A DNA stretch of 64,000 nt, from assembly GCF_900163865.1 (NCBI RefSeq), contig NZ_FUKU01000005.1, forward strand, positions 1 through 64,000, written 5' to 3'. Of this stretch, positions 51,491-62,340 are shown piece after piece (position 1 is the first letter of the stretch; each line of letters begins with the position of its first letter). The position numbers and the translations under genes are program-made. This DNA comes from Sphingobacterium sp. JB170. GTDB lineage: Bacteria > Bacteroidota > Bacteroidia > Sphingobacteriales > Sphingobacteriaceae. The notes beneath the pieces are model-generated. The model made no database searches, was not told the origin of the DNA, and saw only the letters and a program-made list of their open reading frames with translations.

Positions 51491-54214
51491 TTAATTCACT
51501 TCGTAATGATAGATTTGTCTACCGATCGCGCCTGACTGATCCTGACCTTCAATAATTACTTTATATTTTCCACTACCATCACCATTGTAATATTCGAGAT
51601 TCACGCTTCCCGTTGAATCAGGCGTTACATGTGGATTCCAATAGATAGTCGTTCTATAATCGTTCGTATTCTTAGATTCCGGTGTCGCATATTTTGGCAT
51701 ATAGAATTTACGCTCCTTGACGTATCCGAGCGGCATCATCTCAATGATATTCGTCTTAGGCAACATACTTTCGATTTCGGCTAAGGACATGCGGGGTTGT
51801 TTTTTCGTATCATCTTTCTTAGTCATTATAGAAACTACCCCGTCATTCTGGTACATACGACTGACTGTCCCTAGATCGTCACGCAAAAATATTTCTATCG
51901 CTTCAATTTCTGCGGGTTGTATCGAATTTAATGAGGGTTCGTCAATCGGCATTCCGTTTAAGAAAAATTGAACGGGAACACGACTCCCTTGATTGTAATT
52001 TCTAGTTATATAATATTTTAACGTCTGGTTGTCGTACGTTATGCCTGTTAATAAAGTAGAAAGACACATAGTTAAAACGTTACACCCCGATACACGTTCG
52101 GCTTCGATTCGGTGCTCTGGCATCGACAGCCCGGACAACGCAGAAAACTCTTTGCTTGTCACAGTCTTTTTCTGTATCCCCGTTACTTCCACCTCATCAA
52201 TTAATATTGAGGTCCTGTACTCATTTTTACTATTCGTCAAATAAGCCTTCATTTGTTGATCAATATTTTGAAGGTTATCATTCATATACGTATTACCGTC
52301 GTCAATTCCTGGAAAATAACTTTGGTCCATATTAATTACCAAATTCCGAAAATTATCATTCCCTCTCGCATTAACTGTTACTTTTGAGGAATCTGAAAAC
52401 ACTAAATTTTCAAATGCGAACCTTCCGTTATTGTCAGTGTAAGCATCTTTACGGAGTGCACGTGAAGGAACTGAGAGTAGCAAACCTCCATTCGGGTACG
52501 GGCGCCCGGTGTTCAACCGTAAAGTTCCAGTCAAACTAATCCCCTGTTCGGGGAAAAAATCGACCTTCGGCAACTTTTCGGCTAACAAATCATCATAAGA
52601 AAACCGGCGAAAGCCTTGCGTCATCAATAACGCATTCAGTGCCTCATTCCTATTTTCGTTCTCTCGATTAAAATAATAATTTGGTTTCTCCACATAGCCC
52701 TTTAAGTCTGATACCAGAAGAAAGTTGCTCAGAATTCCAATATCGTTATCATCATTAAAAGGAACCTTAACCTCATCTATTACGGAAACAGAATAATCCC
52801 CTACAAGTGAATCCTTCGGTGCCACATTAATAGATAACTTCACCGGTTCTTTCCTTGTATAATTATCTTTGTCGCTTTTAACAGCTATATCCAAAAGCGG
52901 TTGCGAAGCGTTGAATACCAATCGCTCGCTCAATAATTTTCCATCTGGCTGCATTACGGTGATTTGAATGATGCCATTTGGCAGTTTCTCCCGCGGGATA
53001 TTCACTAAGATTGATGAATTCTTGAGCGTCGCTTGTGCGGCGTATACTAAATGTCCATTGGATTGACCGAGCACATAGAATGGTTGATTTATGTTGTTCT
53101 GATAAAAAGTTTCGTTTGTAATTAATGCTAAATTCAACGTTAAAGAGTCCTCCTTAACGAGTATGACATTAATACCCTCATTCATTACTTCAGGCAGGTC
53201 TACTGTTCGCTCTTCTTCATTCTCGAACTTTATCAATGCTTTGTATGTTTCTCCAGCTACGGGCAAAAAATCAATCGCGCCCATGCCCATCGCTAGGTCA
53301 TGGAATGACGCTACTTCTTTCTTCTTGCTATCTATTATTTTACCTTCAACTTTTAAACCCTTTCCCGTCGTACTTACTGCTTTAAATGCTAATTTTTTAG
53401 ACACCCCGGCTAACAAATCCCCCCCTTCAGGGAAAAATTGCACGTCGGCATCCCATAATGCATTCTTCAATGGGTAGCTGCCTCGCAGTTCTCCGTCGGA
53501 ATTGGAGTTTTCGATGATAATGTTTAAACGTCCTTTTTTTAAGTATTCTTTTTCTTTAATATTAAGATTCACTGAAACCTTACCCATATCATCTGTCTCT
53601 GTCCTGCCTTTATCAAATGCATCCCACCCATCAATAGCCTGCCAGGTAACTTTCTTGCGACCCAAAAGGTTACCTGAACGATCCCGAAATTGAAAGGTAA
53701 CTTTTGTCTTTGTTGCGTTCTGAGGTGAAAAAGTAACCTCAGCACCTAACTTTTTATTTATTGCGTCCCCGACAGGTACAATTTTATTATAAAAATAACC
53801 CGCATCGAAATTTGCCATCCATTTCGTGTATGCTCGAAAACGATAATTATCTTGTGCAATAAACTGCGGATCCAGCACAAGTTGACCCGATCCTCCGTTA
53901 TCTTTAAGGGGCACGCGCATCGTCTGTATCAACGAATCCTTACTGTCAAGCATCTCGACATACACGATTTTACTTGGTGTATATTCAAACAGATTATGAT
54001 TCAGATAAGCTTTAAACCACAGTGTGTCACCCACGGCGTAATATGGCTTATCAAAATGTAAGTGTACCTTTTCTACAGGATAAGAGCCAAAATATTTTTG
54101 AACTTTCTCAACTACGGTATTAATAGGAACAGTTGGCCGCTCTTGTGCGGACAAGTATTGTACGTTTGATAGCAACAGAAAGATGGCGGCAAAATAGAAA
54201 TAGCTTTTTTTCAT
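51491..54214 (-). CDS. Large exported MG2-like protein with a TonB-plug-like C-terminal region
   Basis: A 907-residue protein with signal peptide (MKKSYFYFAAIFLLLSNVQ, then YLSAQ). Residues about 45-140 (VEKVHLHFDKPYYAVGDTLW, FKAYLNHNLFE) match the MG2 macroglobulin domain of a large Bacteroidetes family. The middle contains Ig-like/CNA-B-like modules (LTGTLRLNTGRPYPNGGLLL, YTDNNGRFAFENLVF) and residues about 720-820 look like a TonB plug (VPVQFFLNGMPIDEPSLNS, IQPAEIEAIEIFL) without any barrel behind it. The protein is probably on the outer membrane or periplasmic. The biological role of this family is not known to me; participation in polysaccharide or peptide uptake is a guess. Confidence 0.8.
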   Translation of the reverse strand: MKKSYFYFAAIFLLLSNVQYLSAQERPTVPINTVVEKVQKYFGSYPVEKVHLHFDKPYYAVGDTLWFKAYLNHNLFEYTPSKIVYVEMLDSKDSLIQTMRVPLKDNGGSGQLVLDPQFIAQDNYRFRAYTKWMANFDAGYFYNKIVPVGDAINKKLGAEVTFSPQNATKTKVTFQFRDRSGNLLGRKKVTWQAIDGWDAFDKGRTETDDMGKVSVNLNIKEKEYLKKGRLNIIIENSNSDGELRGSYPLKNALWDADVQFFPEGGDLLAGVSKKLAFKAVSTTGKGLKVEGKIIDSKKKEVASFHDLAMGMGAIDFLPVAGETYKALIKFENEEERTVDLPEVMNEGINVILVKEDSLTLNLALITNETFYQNNINQPFYVLGQSNGHLVYAAQATLKNSSILVNIPREKLPNGIIQITVMQPDGKLLSERLVFNASQPLLDIAVKSDKDNYTRKEPVKLSINVAPKDSLVGDYSVSVIDEVKVPFNDDNDIGILSNFLLVSDLKGYVEKPNYYFNRENENRNEALNALLMTQGFRRFSYDDLLAEKLPKVDFFPEQGISLTGTLRLNTGRPYPNGGLLLSVPSRALRKDAYTDNNGRFAFENLVFSDSSKVTVNARGNDNFRNLVINMDQSYFPGIDDGNTYMNDNLQNIDQQMKAYLTNSKNEYRTSILIDEVEVTGIQKKTVTSKEFSALSGLSMPEHRIEAERVSGCNVLTMCLSTLLTGITYDNQTLKYYITRNYNQGSRVPVQFFLNGMPIDEPSLNSIQPAEIEAIEIFLRDDLGTVSRMYQNDGVVSIMTKKDDTKKQPRMSLAEIESMLPKTNIIEMMPLGYVKERKFYMPKYATPESKNTNDYRTTIYWNPHVTPDSTGSVNLEYYNGDGSGKYKVIIEGQDQSGAIGRQIYHYEVN

Positions 54215-54282
54215 TAAAACTTTGATTATTCAAAGCGCTAAATATATTGATTTTTATTCCCAATATAAAAGAATTTAACAGC

Positions 54283-55758
54283 TTATAACAAGGGAGCCAA
54301 TAATCGACAAATTGAATCCAAGCCACGTTTCCACGCTGGTCGCTTTTTCCACTTACTTAAAGTCATTTCTTCACATTCTTTTTTATCCAATTCGAATTGC
54401 TTTTCAAGTTGACTACATAACACCTCATCAGAAATTATAGCAGCAACTTCATAGTTAATATAAAAACTGCGTATATCGAGGTTAACGGTACCTATGAAAG
54501 ATAATTTTCCATCAATATTTATAGTTTTTGCATGAATAAAACCCTTATCATAAAAATAAACCTTAACACCTCTTTCCAATAGCGGTTTGACAAATGACAA
54601 GGTGGCGTGTTGTACGAGGTAGGAATCTGATTTTTTTGGCAACATAAGTTCAACCTCTATTCCAGCGGCTGCGGCTACTTTTAAAGCTGTCGAAAGTTCA
54701 TCGCTCGGCACATAATATGGCGTTACTAATTGAATTTTCCAATCCGCTTCTCCAATTCCAATAAGAATCGCTTCCATATTGAAAGGACCTACTGACCCCG
54801 GATCACTTGAAACAAATGTTACAGCAGCGTCGCCCTTTTTGGGGTTTGTGTCGTCGCGAATTAGATAACCGTCTTTAAGTTGATAGGGATATCCCCCCGC
54901 CAAATTCCATGAATTCCAAAATCCAATTTGCAACATTGCAACTCCGTTCCCGACAATTTTAACCGACGTGTCCCGCCAATAAAGTTCACCATCGTCCTCT
55001 TTATCGTTTATGTATCGATCGGAAATATTTATTCCCCCTATAAAACCAATTTTCCCATCGACGACTGCTACTTTACGATGATTACGGTAGTTACTATTTG
55101 CCAAAGAAGTAAACTGTACAGGCATGAATGAAACGAATTTAATTTTCGATTCCTTGTGCTTTACAAAATATTTCGTCAGTGTCGGCGAACCAATACTATC
55201 TACTAAGAGTCGAACGGAAAGTCCTTTCTCAGCTTTTTGTTCTAACAAATCCAATATATGCGTTCCAATTCGATCCAGTTCAAAAATATAGTACTCTAAA
55301 TGTATCGAATGCTTTGCGTCTCTAATGGATTTCACTAACTCCACGAATTTTTGTTCTCCATTAATAAGCAAGGTCACCTGATTTCCTAAAGTTGGCGAGG
55401 AAAGTCTTTCATTCGTGGAAAATCTAAAAACACGCGAAAGGTTACCAATTCGATGGCTCAAGCGTTCCAAGTCTCTTTCCATATACGGAATGAACCTATT
55501 CCATTCGTTCCGTAATCGAAGTTCTTGTATGCGACTTTCACGCTTAATACGCTTGACTTTAATAAATTTCTGACCAAATAGGTAATACAATAGTAGACCA
55601 ACGAATGGTACAAATGCAATAACTAAAACCCAGGAAATCGTTTTCGAAGGATTTCGATTTTCAATTAGAATAGTTGAAATTACGCCCAAATAAAGGATAA
55701 ACAAAGGTATCCAATACCACTGCTTTACAAAATCCAAAACAACTAAGAATAATTCCAT
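54283..55758 (-). CDS. cls: Cardiolipin synthase (ClsA-type)
   Basis: A 491-residue membrane enzyme of the phospholipase D superfamily that joins two phosphatidylglycerols to cardiolipin. Two N-terminal helices (WYWIPLFILYLGVISTI and VLVIAFVPFVGLLLYYLFG) anchor it. Both HKD motifs are present: NYRNHRKVAVVDGKIGFIGG near residue 225 and FIHAKTINIDGKLSFIGTVN near 400 (H-x-K-x4-D). Normal length for the ClsA group. Single gene, divergent from the RND operon with about 170 bases between. Confidence 0.95.
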   Translation of the reverse strand: MELFLVVLDFVKQWYWIPLFILYLGVISTILIENRNPSKTISWVLVIAFVPFVGLLLYYLFGQKFIKVKRIKRESRIQELRLRNEWNRFIPYMERDLERLSHRIGNLSRVFRFSTNERLSSPTLGNQVTLLINGEQKFVELVKSIRDAKHSIHLEYYIFELDRIGTHILDLLEQKAEKGLSVRLLVDSIGSPTLTKYFVKHKESKIKFVSFMPVQFTSLANSNYRNHRKVAVVDGKIGFIGGINISDRYINDKEDDGELYWRDTSVKIVGNGVAMLQIGFWNSWNLAGGYPYQLKDGYLIRDDTNPKKGDAAVTFVSSDPGSVGPFNMEAILIGIGEADWKIQLVTPYYVPSDELSTALKVAAAAGIEVELMLPKKSDSYLVQHATLSFVKPLLERGVKVYFYDKGFIHAKTINIDGKLSFIGTVNLDIRSFYINYEVAAIISDEVLCSQLEKQFELDKKECEEMTLSKWKKRPAWKRGLDSICRLLAPLL

Positions 55759-55929
55759 AAATATTTCAAAATATTCAAAAAAAGGCCTATTTTAAAGGCG
55801 GATACAGAGTAATATTAACGTTAAGAATTGTTAAAGAACCAAAAAAAATGCCTATTTTGTCTTATTATTGCACCTACTGTAACTTCGCTGTTACACACAA
55901 AAGCTGGTTAAACAAGATAATTAAAAGTG

Positions 55930-57090
55930 ATGAATATAAAAAGCTTAAGGATAAAACAAATTCTATCTTTATCATTAGTAGTTGTAACTGCTACGATTGC
56001 AATAAAATGTTCGACGGGCAAATCCGAAGAAAATGACACCTCAAATAAACCGCTGGCACTTCCTGTATATACAGTGGATACAAGCGACGCTGTTACTGTT
56101 CGAGATTACCTCGGGACAATTGAAGGGAAAGTAACGGTAGACGTTCGACCACAAATAGAAGGTATACTTCGAGAAATATATGTAGACGAAGGTCAGTTTG
56201 TACAAAAGGGTCAAAAAATGTTCAAGATTGATGCATCCGCATTTCAAGAAGAATTAAACAATGCCGTAGCAACTCAGAACGTTGCCAAAGCCAAACTTGA
56301 AAATGCCCAGCTTGAGATCGATCGCTTAAAACCGCTCGTTGAAAACGATGTAATTTCTGAAGTGCGTTTACGTTCGGCAAAATCTGATTATGACGTAGCA
56401 AAAGCATCCTTAGCTCAGGCAACTGCTGCAGTCGGTAGTGCGCAAATTAATAAAGAATTTACTCTAATTACAGCACCTGTTACAGGCTATATAAGCCGGA
56501 TTCCTAAACGAATTGGGAACCTAGTTACTAAAGGCGATAAAGAGCCACTTACGATGTTGTCTGATGTACAGGAAGTATTCGTGTATTTTTCAATGAATGA
56601 ATCTGACTTTTTGTATTTCTCGAAACAGAAAGCGAAGGAAGATAGTATTAATGGTATAAAACGTGAAAACCAATTAAGCTTCCCCGATGCAACTTTAATC
56701 CTAGCTGACGGCGAAGCCTATAAAAAAAGAGGAAAGGTGGATGCGATCAATGGTCAAGTAGATCGGACAACGGGCGCAATTTCGTTACGTGCTTCATTTG
56801 AAAACACTGACAATATATTACGCAGTGGTAGTACAGGTACATTGAAGATTTCAGAAGTTAAAAAAGGTGTAATACAGATTCCTCAAATCGCCACAAGTGA
56901 ATTACAAGACCGTACATTTGTTTATGTTCTGACAGCAGATAATAAAGCAGAACGACGCTCAATTACGATTAACGGTACAAGTAAAGATAAATATATAGTC
57001 GCTTCTGGATTAGAAATTGGAGATAGAGTCTTAATTTCTGGATTAGATAAAATTACGGACGGATCAAGTATAACACCGATTCAGCAATAA
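55930..57090 (+). CDS. RND efflux periplasmic adaptor (AcrA/MexA-like lipoprotein)
   Basis: A 386-residue lipoprotein adaptor. ATG 55930 is preferred over the GTG one codon earlier; the signal ends at lipobox Cys in TIAIKCSTG. Order: half-lipoyl motif (GKVTVDVRPQIEGILREIYV), helical hairpin (about 90-165), second half (ITAPVTGYISRIPKRIGNLV), barrel and membrane-proximal domains. It links AcrB-type pump and OprM-type channel, encoded next on the same strand (87 and 1 bases apart). No regulator gene lies nearby. Confidence 0.94.
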   Translation: MNIKSLRIKQILSLSLVVVTATIAIKCSTGKSEENDTSNKPLALPVYTVDTSDAVTVRDYLGTIEGKVTVDVRPQIEGILREIYVDEGQFVQKGQKMFKIDASAFQEELNNAVATQNVAKAKLENAQLEIDRLKPLVENDVISEVRLRSAKSDYDVAKASLAQATAAVGSAQINKEFTLITAPVTGYISRIPKRIGNLVTKGDKEPLTMLSDVQEVFVYFSMNESDFLYFSKQKAKEDSINGIKRENQLSFPDATLILADGEAYKKRGKVDAINGQVDRTTGAISLRASFENTDNILRSGSTGTLKISEVKKGVIQIPQIATSELQDRTFVYVLTADNKAERRSITINGTSKDKYIVASGLEIGDRVLISGLDKITDGSSITPIQQ

Positions 57091-57177
57091 TTTCTTTTAT
57101 ATTAATTATCAAAAAAAACTAAAAAAATTATATCATTTGATATAGTGCAAAATTCATATGCACCTTAATCCGCATCT

Positions 57178-60100
57178 ATGTTAAAAACATTTGTAAATAG
57201 ACCCGTATTAGCTACCGTCGTTTCGTTAATCCTCGTTATTCTGGGGCTTGTAGGGTTAAAAACGCTTCCCGTAAGTCGATTTCCTGAAATTGCACCGCCT
57301 AGTGTGGTTGTCTCTCTTAGTTATCCGGGAGCGAATTCAGAAACGGTAGCAGAAAGCGTGTTGCTTCCGGTAGAAGAAGCAATTAACGGCGTTGAGGATA
57401 TGACATATATTAAGTCTTCCGCCACGAACTCAGGATCCGGTTCAGTACAAGTTTTTTTTAAAACAGGAACTAACCCCGATATTGCTTCGGTAAACGTGCA
57501 AACACGTATATCAAAAGCAATAAGTAGCATTCCTTCCGAAGTAAACGACAATGGTATTACCGTCCAACCTCGACAAAGTGGGGCGATAATGACTATCAAT
57601 CTGTTTTCCGACCATAAAGACTCTGTATATGACGAAACATTTCTTCAAGCATATGCACAGATTAATATGATTCGACCGCTTTTGCGTGTCGATGGAGTTG
57701 CTCAAGTTTCCCGAATTGGCGCCCGCGATTATTCCATGCGCGTATGGCTGAACCCCGAGAAGCTCGCTGTATATGACCTTATCCCGCAAGATGTCAGTAA
57801 AGCACTCGCAGATCAAAATTTCGAAATGGCTCCGGGTAAATTTGGTGAAACTTCAGATGAAGTATTTGAAACCGTTCTCAAGCATAAAGGTCGCTTCTCT
57901 AGGCCAGAGCAATTTCAAAACATGGTCATCAAAACCAATAAAGATGGTTCCGTGCTTTACCTAAAAGATATCGCTCGAATCGAGTTTGGTGCGACAAATC
58001 TCGGTAGCGATAACAAAGTGAACGGACACCCGGGACTTACATTAAATATAACACAGACTAGTGGATCAAATGCCCATGAGATAGACATTGAAGTCCGAAA
58101 AGTGCTCGAAGAAATGCAAGCATCTTTTCCAAATGGTGTACATTATGAAATTTCATACAGTGTTCGTGATCAAATCGATGAATCCATTAGTCAAGTTCAG
58201 CATACCCTGTTTGAGGCGTTCATTTTAGTATTCATTATCGTATTTATTTTTTTACAAGACTTCCGATCGACCTTAATCCCAGCCATTGCGATTCCTGTGT
58301 CATTAATCGGTACGTTCTTCTTTTTGAGTCTCTTTGGTTTCTCTCTCAACGTGCTAACAATGTTTGCGCTAGTTTTGTCTATAGGTATCGTAGTCGATGA
58401 TGCGATTGTCGTGGTCGAGGCGATACATCAAAAAATGCATGAAACCGGACTGAAGCCTCGCGCAGCAACGTTAGAAACAATGTCCGAAATCACCGGTGCT
58501 ATTCTCTCTATTACGATGGTAATGGCGGCGGTTTTTCTTCCCATTGGCTTCATGGAGGGACCTGCCGGTATTTTCTACCGACAATTTGCCTACACGTTAG
58601 CAACCGCAATTCTTATTTCAGCATTAAATGCCCTTACACTAAGTCCTGCTTTGTGTGCCTTACTATTGAAACCAATCGAACATGAAAACGAGGGCGAAGA
58701 AGCGAAACCCGATAAGAACAAATTCCATACATATAAGAAACGGTTTTTTGATGCGTTCAATGTAGCTTTCGACCGCTTCACAGATAAATATATTCATGCT
58801 ATCAAATTTTTGTTAGCAAAAAAGAAATTAGCGTTACTAGGCCTTGTCGTGATTACCTTAATTGGATCGGTTTTATTAACGAATACGCCCCGAAGCTTCA
58901 TTCCCACGGAAGACGATAGCTTTGTCACCTATTCACTCGCCATGCCTCCCGGAGCGTCACTTTCTCGTACCACAGAAGTATTACGAACAGCAGACAGTAT
59001 TTTAAAACGTCACGCTGATATAGCAGGCATGACAACAGTTTCTGGTTTTAATGCGTTAGACGGTAGCACAAGTCCTGCATTTGCGGCTGGATATATAAAT
59101 CTTAAGCCAAACAGTCAGCGTACCGATATAAAAACGATCGAAGCATTCATGGATACTGTTCGTAACGACTTGTCTCAAATAAATGAAGCAACGTTTAAAG
59201 TATTTCCTCGCCCTACGGTGCAGGGATTTGGTGACTTTGCCGGAATAGAACTTGTTTTGCAAGACCGATTAGGCGGCGATATTCGCGACTTCGATTTACT
59301 TGCGGATTCCTTTATAAATCAATTAAACGAACTACCGGAAATCGCAAATGCGTATACAACATTTAAGTCAAATTTCCCCCAATATGAGGCAGATATCGAT
59401 GTTGTAAAAGCAAAAAGTATGGGGATTGAAATCAAAGAAATGATGAACACGATACGCATGTATTTCGCTCGTGTGAAATCTGGAGATTTCAATCGCTTTG
59501 GCCGTTCTTATCGAGTTTATATGCAAGCCGATTTCGATTACCGTACAGATCCGGAATCACTGAACTCCATATTCGTACGCACAAAATCCGGTGCGATGGT
59601 ACCGGTTAGTACAGTAATGACGCTAAACAAAGTAGTCGGACCAGAAGTTATTACGCGATACAACTTATACAATGCGATTATTGTGAACGCGACTCCAGCA
59701 AATGGATACAGTACGGGAGATGCTATGGCTGCCGTTGAAAGTTACGCGGAAGAAAATTTACCTGGGAACTATGGATACGAGTGGACGGGAATGTCTTACG
59801 AAGAAAGCCAATCCGGTTCGCAAACCGTACTCATTTTCGGTTTGAGCTTGTTGTTTGTATATTTTTTACTATCAGCACAATACGAAAGCTACATCTTACC
59901 TTGGGCTGTTCTCCTATCGGTACCTGTTGGATTAGTGGGGGTTTTCGCAACGGTGTTATTAGTGGGGTTAGAGAATAACATTTATGTTCAAGTAGGGCTT
60001 ATAATGTTAATTGGACTATTAGCTAAAAATGCAATTCTTATCATTGAATTCGCTGTACAGCAGCGGAATAAGGGACTAAGTATATACGACGCCGCAATCG

Positions 60101-60342
60101 CGGGTGCAAAACTACGATTGAGACCAATCTTAATGACTTCGCTAGCTTTTGTTGCGGGCTTAATTCCACTAATGTGGACCGTCGGTCCGTCCGCGATTGG
60201 TAACCATTCCATAAGCTTTAGTGCAGCAGGGGGAATGCTAGCGGGCGTCGTGTTGGGTATTTTTATAATCCCTGTTCTATTTGTCATATTTAAAACATTG
60301 GACGAGAAATTTACAACAAAATTTAATTCTGAAGAAAAATAA
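57178..60342 (+). CDS. RND multidrug efflux pump (AcrB/MexB-like)
   Basis: A 1054-residue HAE1-type transporter exporting hydrophobic compounds in exchange for protons. Signature elements: [20 protein letters not shown] at TM1, [28 protein letters not shown] (read as two overlapping motifs), the TM4 Asp pair in [17 protein letters not shown], and the C-terminal TM10-12 motif with [17 protein letters not shown], where the TM10 Lys is present. Complete with 12 helices and two large periplasmic loops. It differs clearly from the heavy-metal RND at 1183, which has DFGLIIDGAVI at TM4. Second gene of a three-gene operon. Confidence 0.96.
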   Translation: MLKTFVNRPVLATVVSLILVILGLVGLKTLPVSRFPEIAPPSVVVSLSYPGANSETVAESVLLPVEEAINGVEDMTYIKSSATNSGSGSVQVFFKTGTNPDIASVNVQTRISKAISSIPSEVNDNGITVQPRQSGAIMTINLFSDHKDSVYDETFLQAYAQINMIRPLLRVDGVAQVSRIGARDYSMRVWLNPEKLAVYDLIPQDVSKALADQNFEMAPGKFGETSDEVFETVLKHKGRFSRPEQFQNMVIKTNKDGSVLYLKDIARIEFGATNLGSDNKVNGHPGLTLNITQTSGSNAHEIDIEVRKVLEEMQASFPNGVHYEISYSVRDQIDESISQVQHTLFEAFILVFIIVFIFLQDFRSTLIPAIAIPVSLIGTFFFLSLFGFSLNVLTMFALVLSIGIVVDDAIVVVEAIHQKMHETGLKPRAATLETMSEITGAILSITMVMAAVFLPIGFMEGPAGIFYRQFAYTLATAILISALNALTLSPALCALLLKPIEHENEGEEAKPDKNKFHTYKKRFFDAFNVAFDRFTDKYIHAIKFLLAKKKLALLGLVVITLIGSVLLTNTPRSFIPTEDDSFVTYSLAMPPGASLSRTTEVLRTADSILKRHADIAGMTTVSGFNALDGSTSPAFAAGYINLKPNSQRTDIKTIEAFMDTVRNDLSQINEATFKVFPRPTVQGFGDFAGIELVLQDRLGGDIRDFDLLADSFINQLNELPEIANAYTTFKSNFPQYEADIDVVKAKSMGIEIKEMMNTIRMYFARVKSGDFNRFGRSYRVYMQADFDYRTDPESLNSIFVRTKSGAMVPVSTVMTLNKVVGPEVITRYNLYNAIIVNATPANGYSTGDAMAAVESYAEENLPGNYGYEWTGMSYEESQSGSQTVLIFGLSLLFVYFLLSAQYESYILPWAVLLSVPVGLVGVFATVLLVGLENNIYVQVGLIMLIGLLAKNAILIIEFAVQQRNKGLSIYDAAIAGAKLRLRPILMTSLAFVAGLIPLMWTVGPSAIGNHSISFSAAGGMLAGVVLGIFIIPVLFVIFKTLDEKFTTKFNSEEK

Positions 60343-60343
60343 C

Positions 60344-61807
60344 ATGAGAAACAAAGTAAAACACCTTGTTTATATAGTCTTGGCGTTGGTTGTTGTTTCA
60401 AGCTGTAAAGTCGGTAAGAAATATAGTCAACCAGATTTAAATGTTCCTCATCAATTTCGAGGGGATACCGTTTCATTCACGACAGACACAGCCTCATTCG
60501 GCTTACTACCCTGGCGCGAGTTTTTTAATGACACACAATTGCTTTCCCTCATCGACAGTGGCTTAGCAAATAATTATGATATGCAGACCGCTTTAAAAAA
60601 TATTGAGATTGCGGATAGAAATCTCAAGCGTAATAAACTAGACTACCTCCCATCTATAGACGGGAATATCGCGTCTATTCAAAAACAATATCGCTCTGAG
60701 GATTTCTATGGTAATCCTTCTTCTAACTGGTATTCTGGAAAGGAAGATGAAGAGATTCCTAATAGCCTGTTTGCCTACCAATCACAATTTAGTACAGGCG
60801 CGCAGTTTTCTTGGGAAATTGATGTTTGGGGGCGAATAGCGAACAGTAAAGATCAAGTTCAAGCTCGGTATTTAGACACCCACGAAGCGAAAAATGCGAT
60901 CCAGACGAAACTAATTTCTGACATTGCATTAGGTTATTTCAATCTAATTATGCTAGATGCCCAAATTGAAGTCGCTCGGCGCAATTTACAATTAAATGAT
61001 AGCACATTACAGATGATCGAGCTTCAGTTTGCCGCAGGGGAAATTACTGCGCTGGCCATACAGCAAACGAAATCACAACGATTAGTTGCTGCGTCACTTG
61101 TTCCAGATTTAGAAAAACAAATTGCTATCCAGGAAAATTCTCTCCGAGTACTTGTTGGCGAAATGCCAGATACCATCGGAAGAGGTACGTCAATTGACAG
61201 TTTAATGAATATCGGCGGAGACGTATCTTTGGGTTCGCCAGTTGAGATTGTTCGAAATCGCCCAGACATTAAACGTGCAGAGTTTGGATTAATCGATGCG
61301 AATGCACAGATGAATATCCAACAGATTATGCGTTACCCTCAGCTATCGCTAGAGGGTATCTTCGGTGTAAACAGTATGTTACCTAAAAACTGGTTTAACA
61401 TTCCAGGCGCTTTAATTGGCGGAATTGGAGGTGGCTTAACTGCTCCAATATTCAAAAATGGAAAACTGAAAAATGAATATGAGGTTGCCAAAATCGAACG
61501 AGAAAAAGCGGATCTAGGCTTACAAAAAACCGTAATGGAAGCAGTGAGCGAAGTTTCAAATACAGTTATCACAGTAGAAAAACAAAAAGAACAGCTCAAA
61601 TTAGCCCAAGAAAGAGTCGAAAATTCGGAGTTGGCGGTAGAAAATGCTTCATTGTTATTTAAAGCCGGTTATGCAACTTACCTAGAGGTTATTACCGCAC
61701 AAAGTAGCGCCCTCACGAGTGAGCTTGCGTTAGTCGATATTAGACAAAAGCAGCTGAATGCTTATGTAGATTTGTACCGTTCATTGGGTGGTGGTTGGCG
61801 AAACTAA
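60344..61807 (+). CDS. Outer-membrane efflux channel (OprM/TolC-like lipoprotein)
   Basis: About 487 residues from the ATG at 60344, one base after the RND stop; an upstream in-frame ATG lies inside the RND gene and was rejected. The signal MRNKVKHLVYIVLALVVVSS ends at the lipobox Cys, and the mature protein continues with KVGKKYSQPDLNVP, the NodT/OprM start. Typical later motifs are WREFFNDTQLLSLIDSGLAN and VRNRPDIKRAEFGLIDANAQ. It completes the tripartite pump. Confidence 0.96.
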   Translation: MRNKVKHLVYIVLALVVVSSCKVGKKYSQPDLNVPHQFRGDTVSFTTDTASFGLLPWREFFNDTQLLSLIDSGLANNYDMQTALKNIEIADRNLKRNKLDYLPSIDGNIASIQKQYRSEDFYGNPSSNWYSGKEDEEIPNSLFAYQSQFSTGAQFSWEIDVWGRIANSKDQVQARYLDTHEAKNAIQTKLISDIALGYFNLIMLDAQIEVARRNLQLNDSTLQMIELQFAAGEITALAIQQTKSQRLVAASLVPDLEKQIAIQENSLRVLVGEMPDTIGRGTSIDSLMNIGGDVSLGSPVEIVRNRPDIKRAEFGLIDANAQMNIQQIMRYPQLSLEGIFGVNSMLPKNWFNIPGALIGGIGGGLTAPIFKNGKLKNEYEVAKIEREKADLGLQKTVMEAVSEVSNTVITVEKQKEQLKLAQERVENSELAVENASLLFKAGYATYLEVITAQSSALTSELALVDIRQKQLNAYVDLYRSLGGGWRN

Positions 61808-61843
61808 ATAGATATAGGATAAAAAAAGGCATCCTTATAATGC

Positions 61844-61874
61844 ATTTTATGTTCTATATATATAGACATAAAAT
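61844..61874. repeat. 31-base near-perfect palindrome
   Basis: ATTTTATGT-(T)-CTATAT followed by ATATAG-A-CATAAAAT: 15-base arms with one extra base. It lies 18 bases upstream of a small frame at 61892 and 37 bases after the efflux operon, so it could be an operator for the former or a terminator for the latter. Confidence 0.5.
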
Positions 61875-61891
61875 ATCCAACAAAAACTCAA

Positions 61892-62119
61892 ATGGTCAAA
61901 ATTACAAAAAGTGAACAGGCATATGGTAAATTTCCCGCTGCCGTCGCTCAACCCAAAGAATTTCAACACCAAGGAGTTTTAGAACGGCTAATAACTGGCC
62001 GTCAGCGGTTTATTGTGCATCCACGAGGTAACTATATAGAATACAATGCCTTTTTTGAAAAAATGTATTCCAGACTTCAATCAACCGAGTCATTAACATT
62101 AAACTTTCCGACTTTGTGA
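61892..62119 (+). CDS. Small hypothetical protein
   Basis: 75 residues beginning MVKITKSEQAYGKFPAAVAQ, with GRQRFIVHPRGNYIEYNAFF in the middle. Basic, soluble, with no signal or repeat and no recognised family. The hydrophobic pattern and the palindrome 18 bases upstream make it more credible than a random frame, but evidence is thin. It is followed by about 90 bases and a strong terminator. Confidence 0.4.
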   Translation: MVKITKSEQAYGKFPAAVAQPKEFQHQGVLERLITGRQRFIVHPRGNYIEYNAFFEKMYSRLQSTESLTLNFPTL

Positions 62120-62207
62120 ACCTCGAGGTAAAACTCGAAAAGTGGGGATAACAAGTAGTCTGATCTTTTTCGCTAATTTCTACAATCGAAATTAACCAAA
62201 CTAAAGC

Positions 62208-62238
62208 AAAAAAACGCATCATAAAGATGCGTTTTTTT
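62208..62238. terminator. Strong bidirectional terminator
   Basis: AAAAAAACGCATC, loop ATAAA, GATGCGTTTTTTT: a 13-bp perfect stem with T-runs on both strands; lies between the small frame and the transglycosylase. Confidence 0.92.
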
Positions 62239-62340
62239 ATAAGAACTTTTAAAATCGCAAAGTGACGATTAACAAACTTTGGATGTTCCATTAGTCGCCG
62301 TTCTAGTGTCTATTGAACAAGGTAAAATAGACTTAACAAC

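Noticed and set aside
55848-56036. Cys-rich 62-codon frame at the start of the RND adaptor
   Set aside because: It overlaps the adaptor signal region in another frame. The lipoprotein start of the adaptor is convincing, and the Cys come from the out-of-frame reading of that region.
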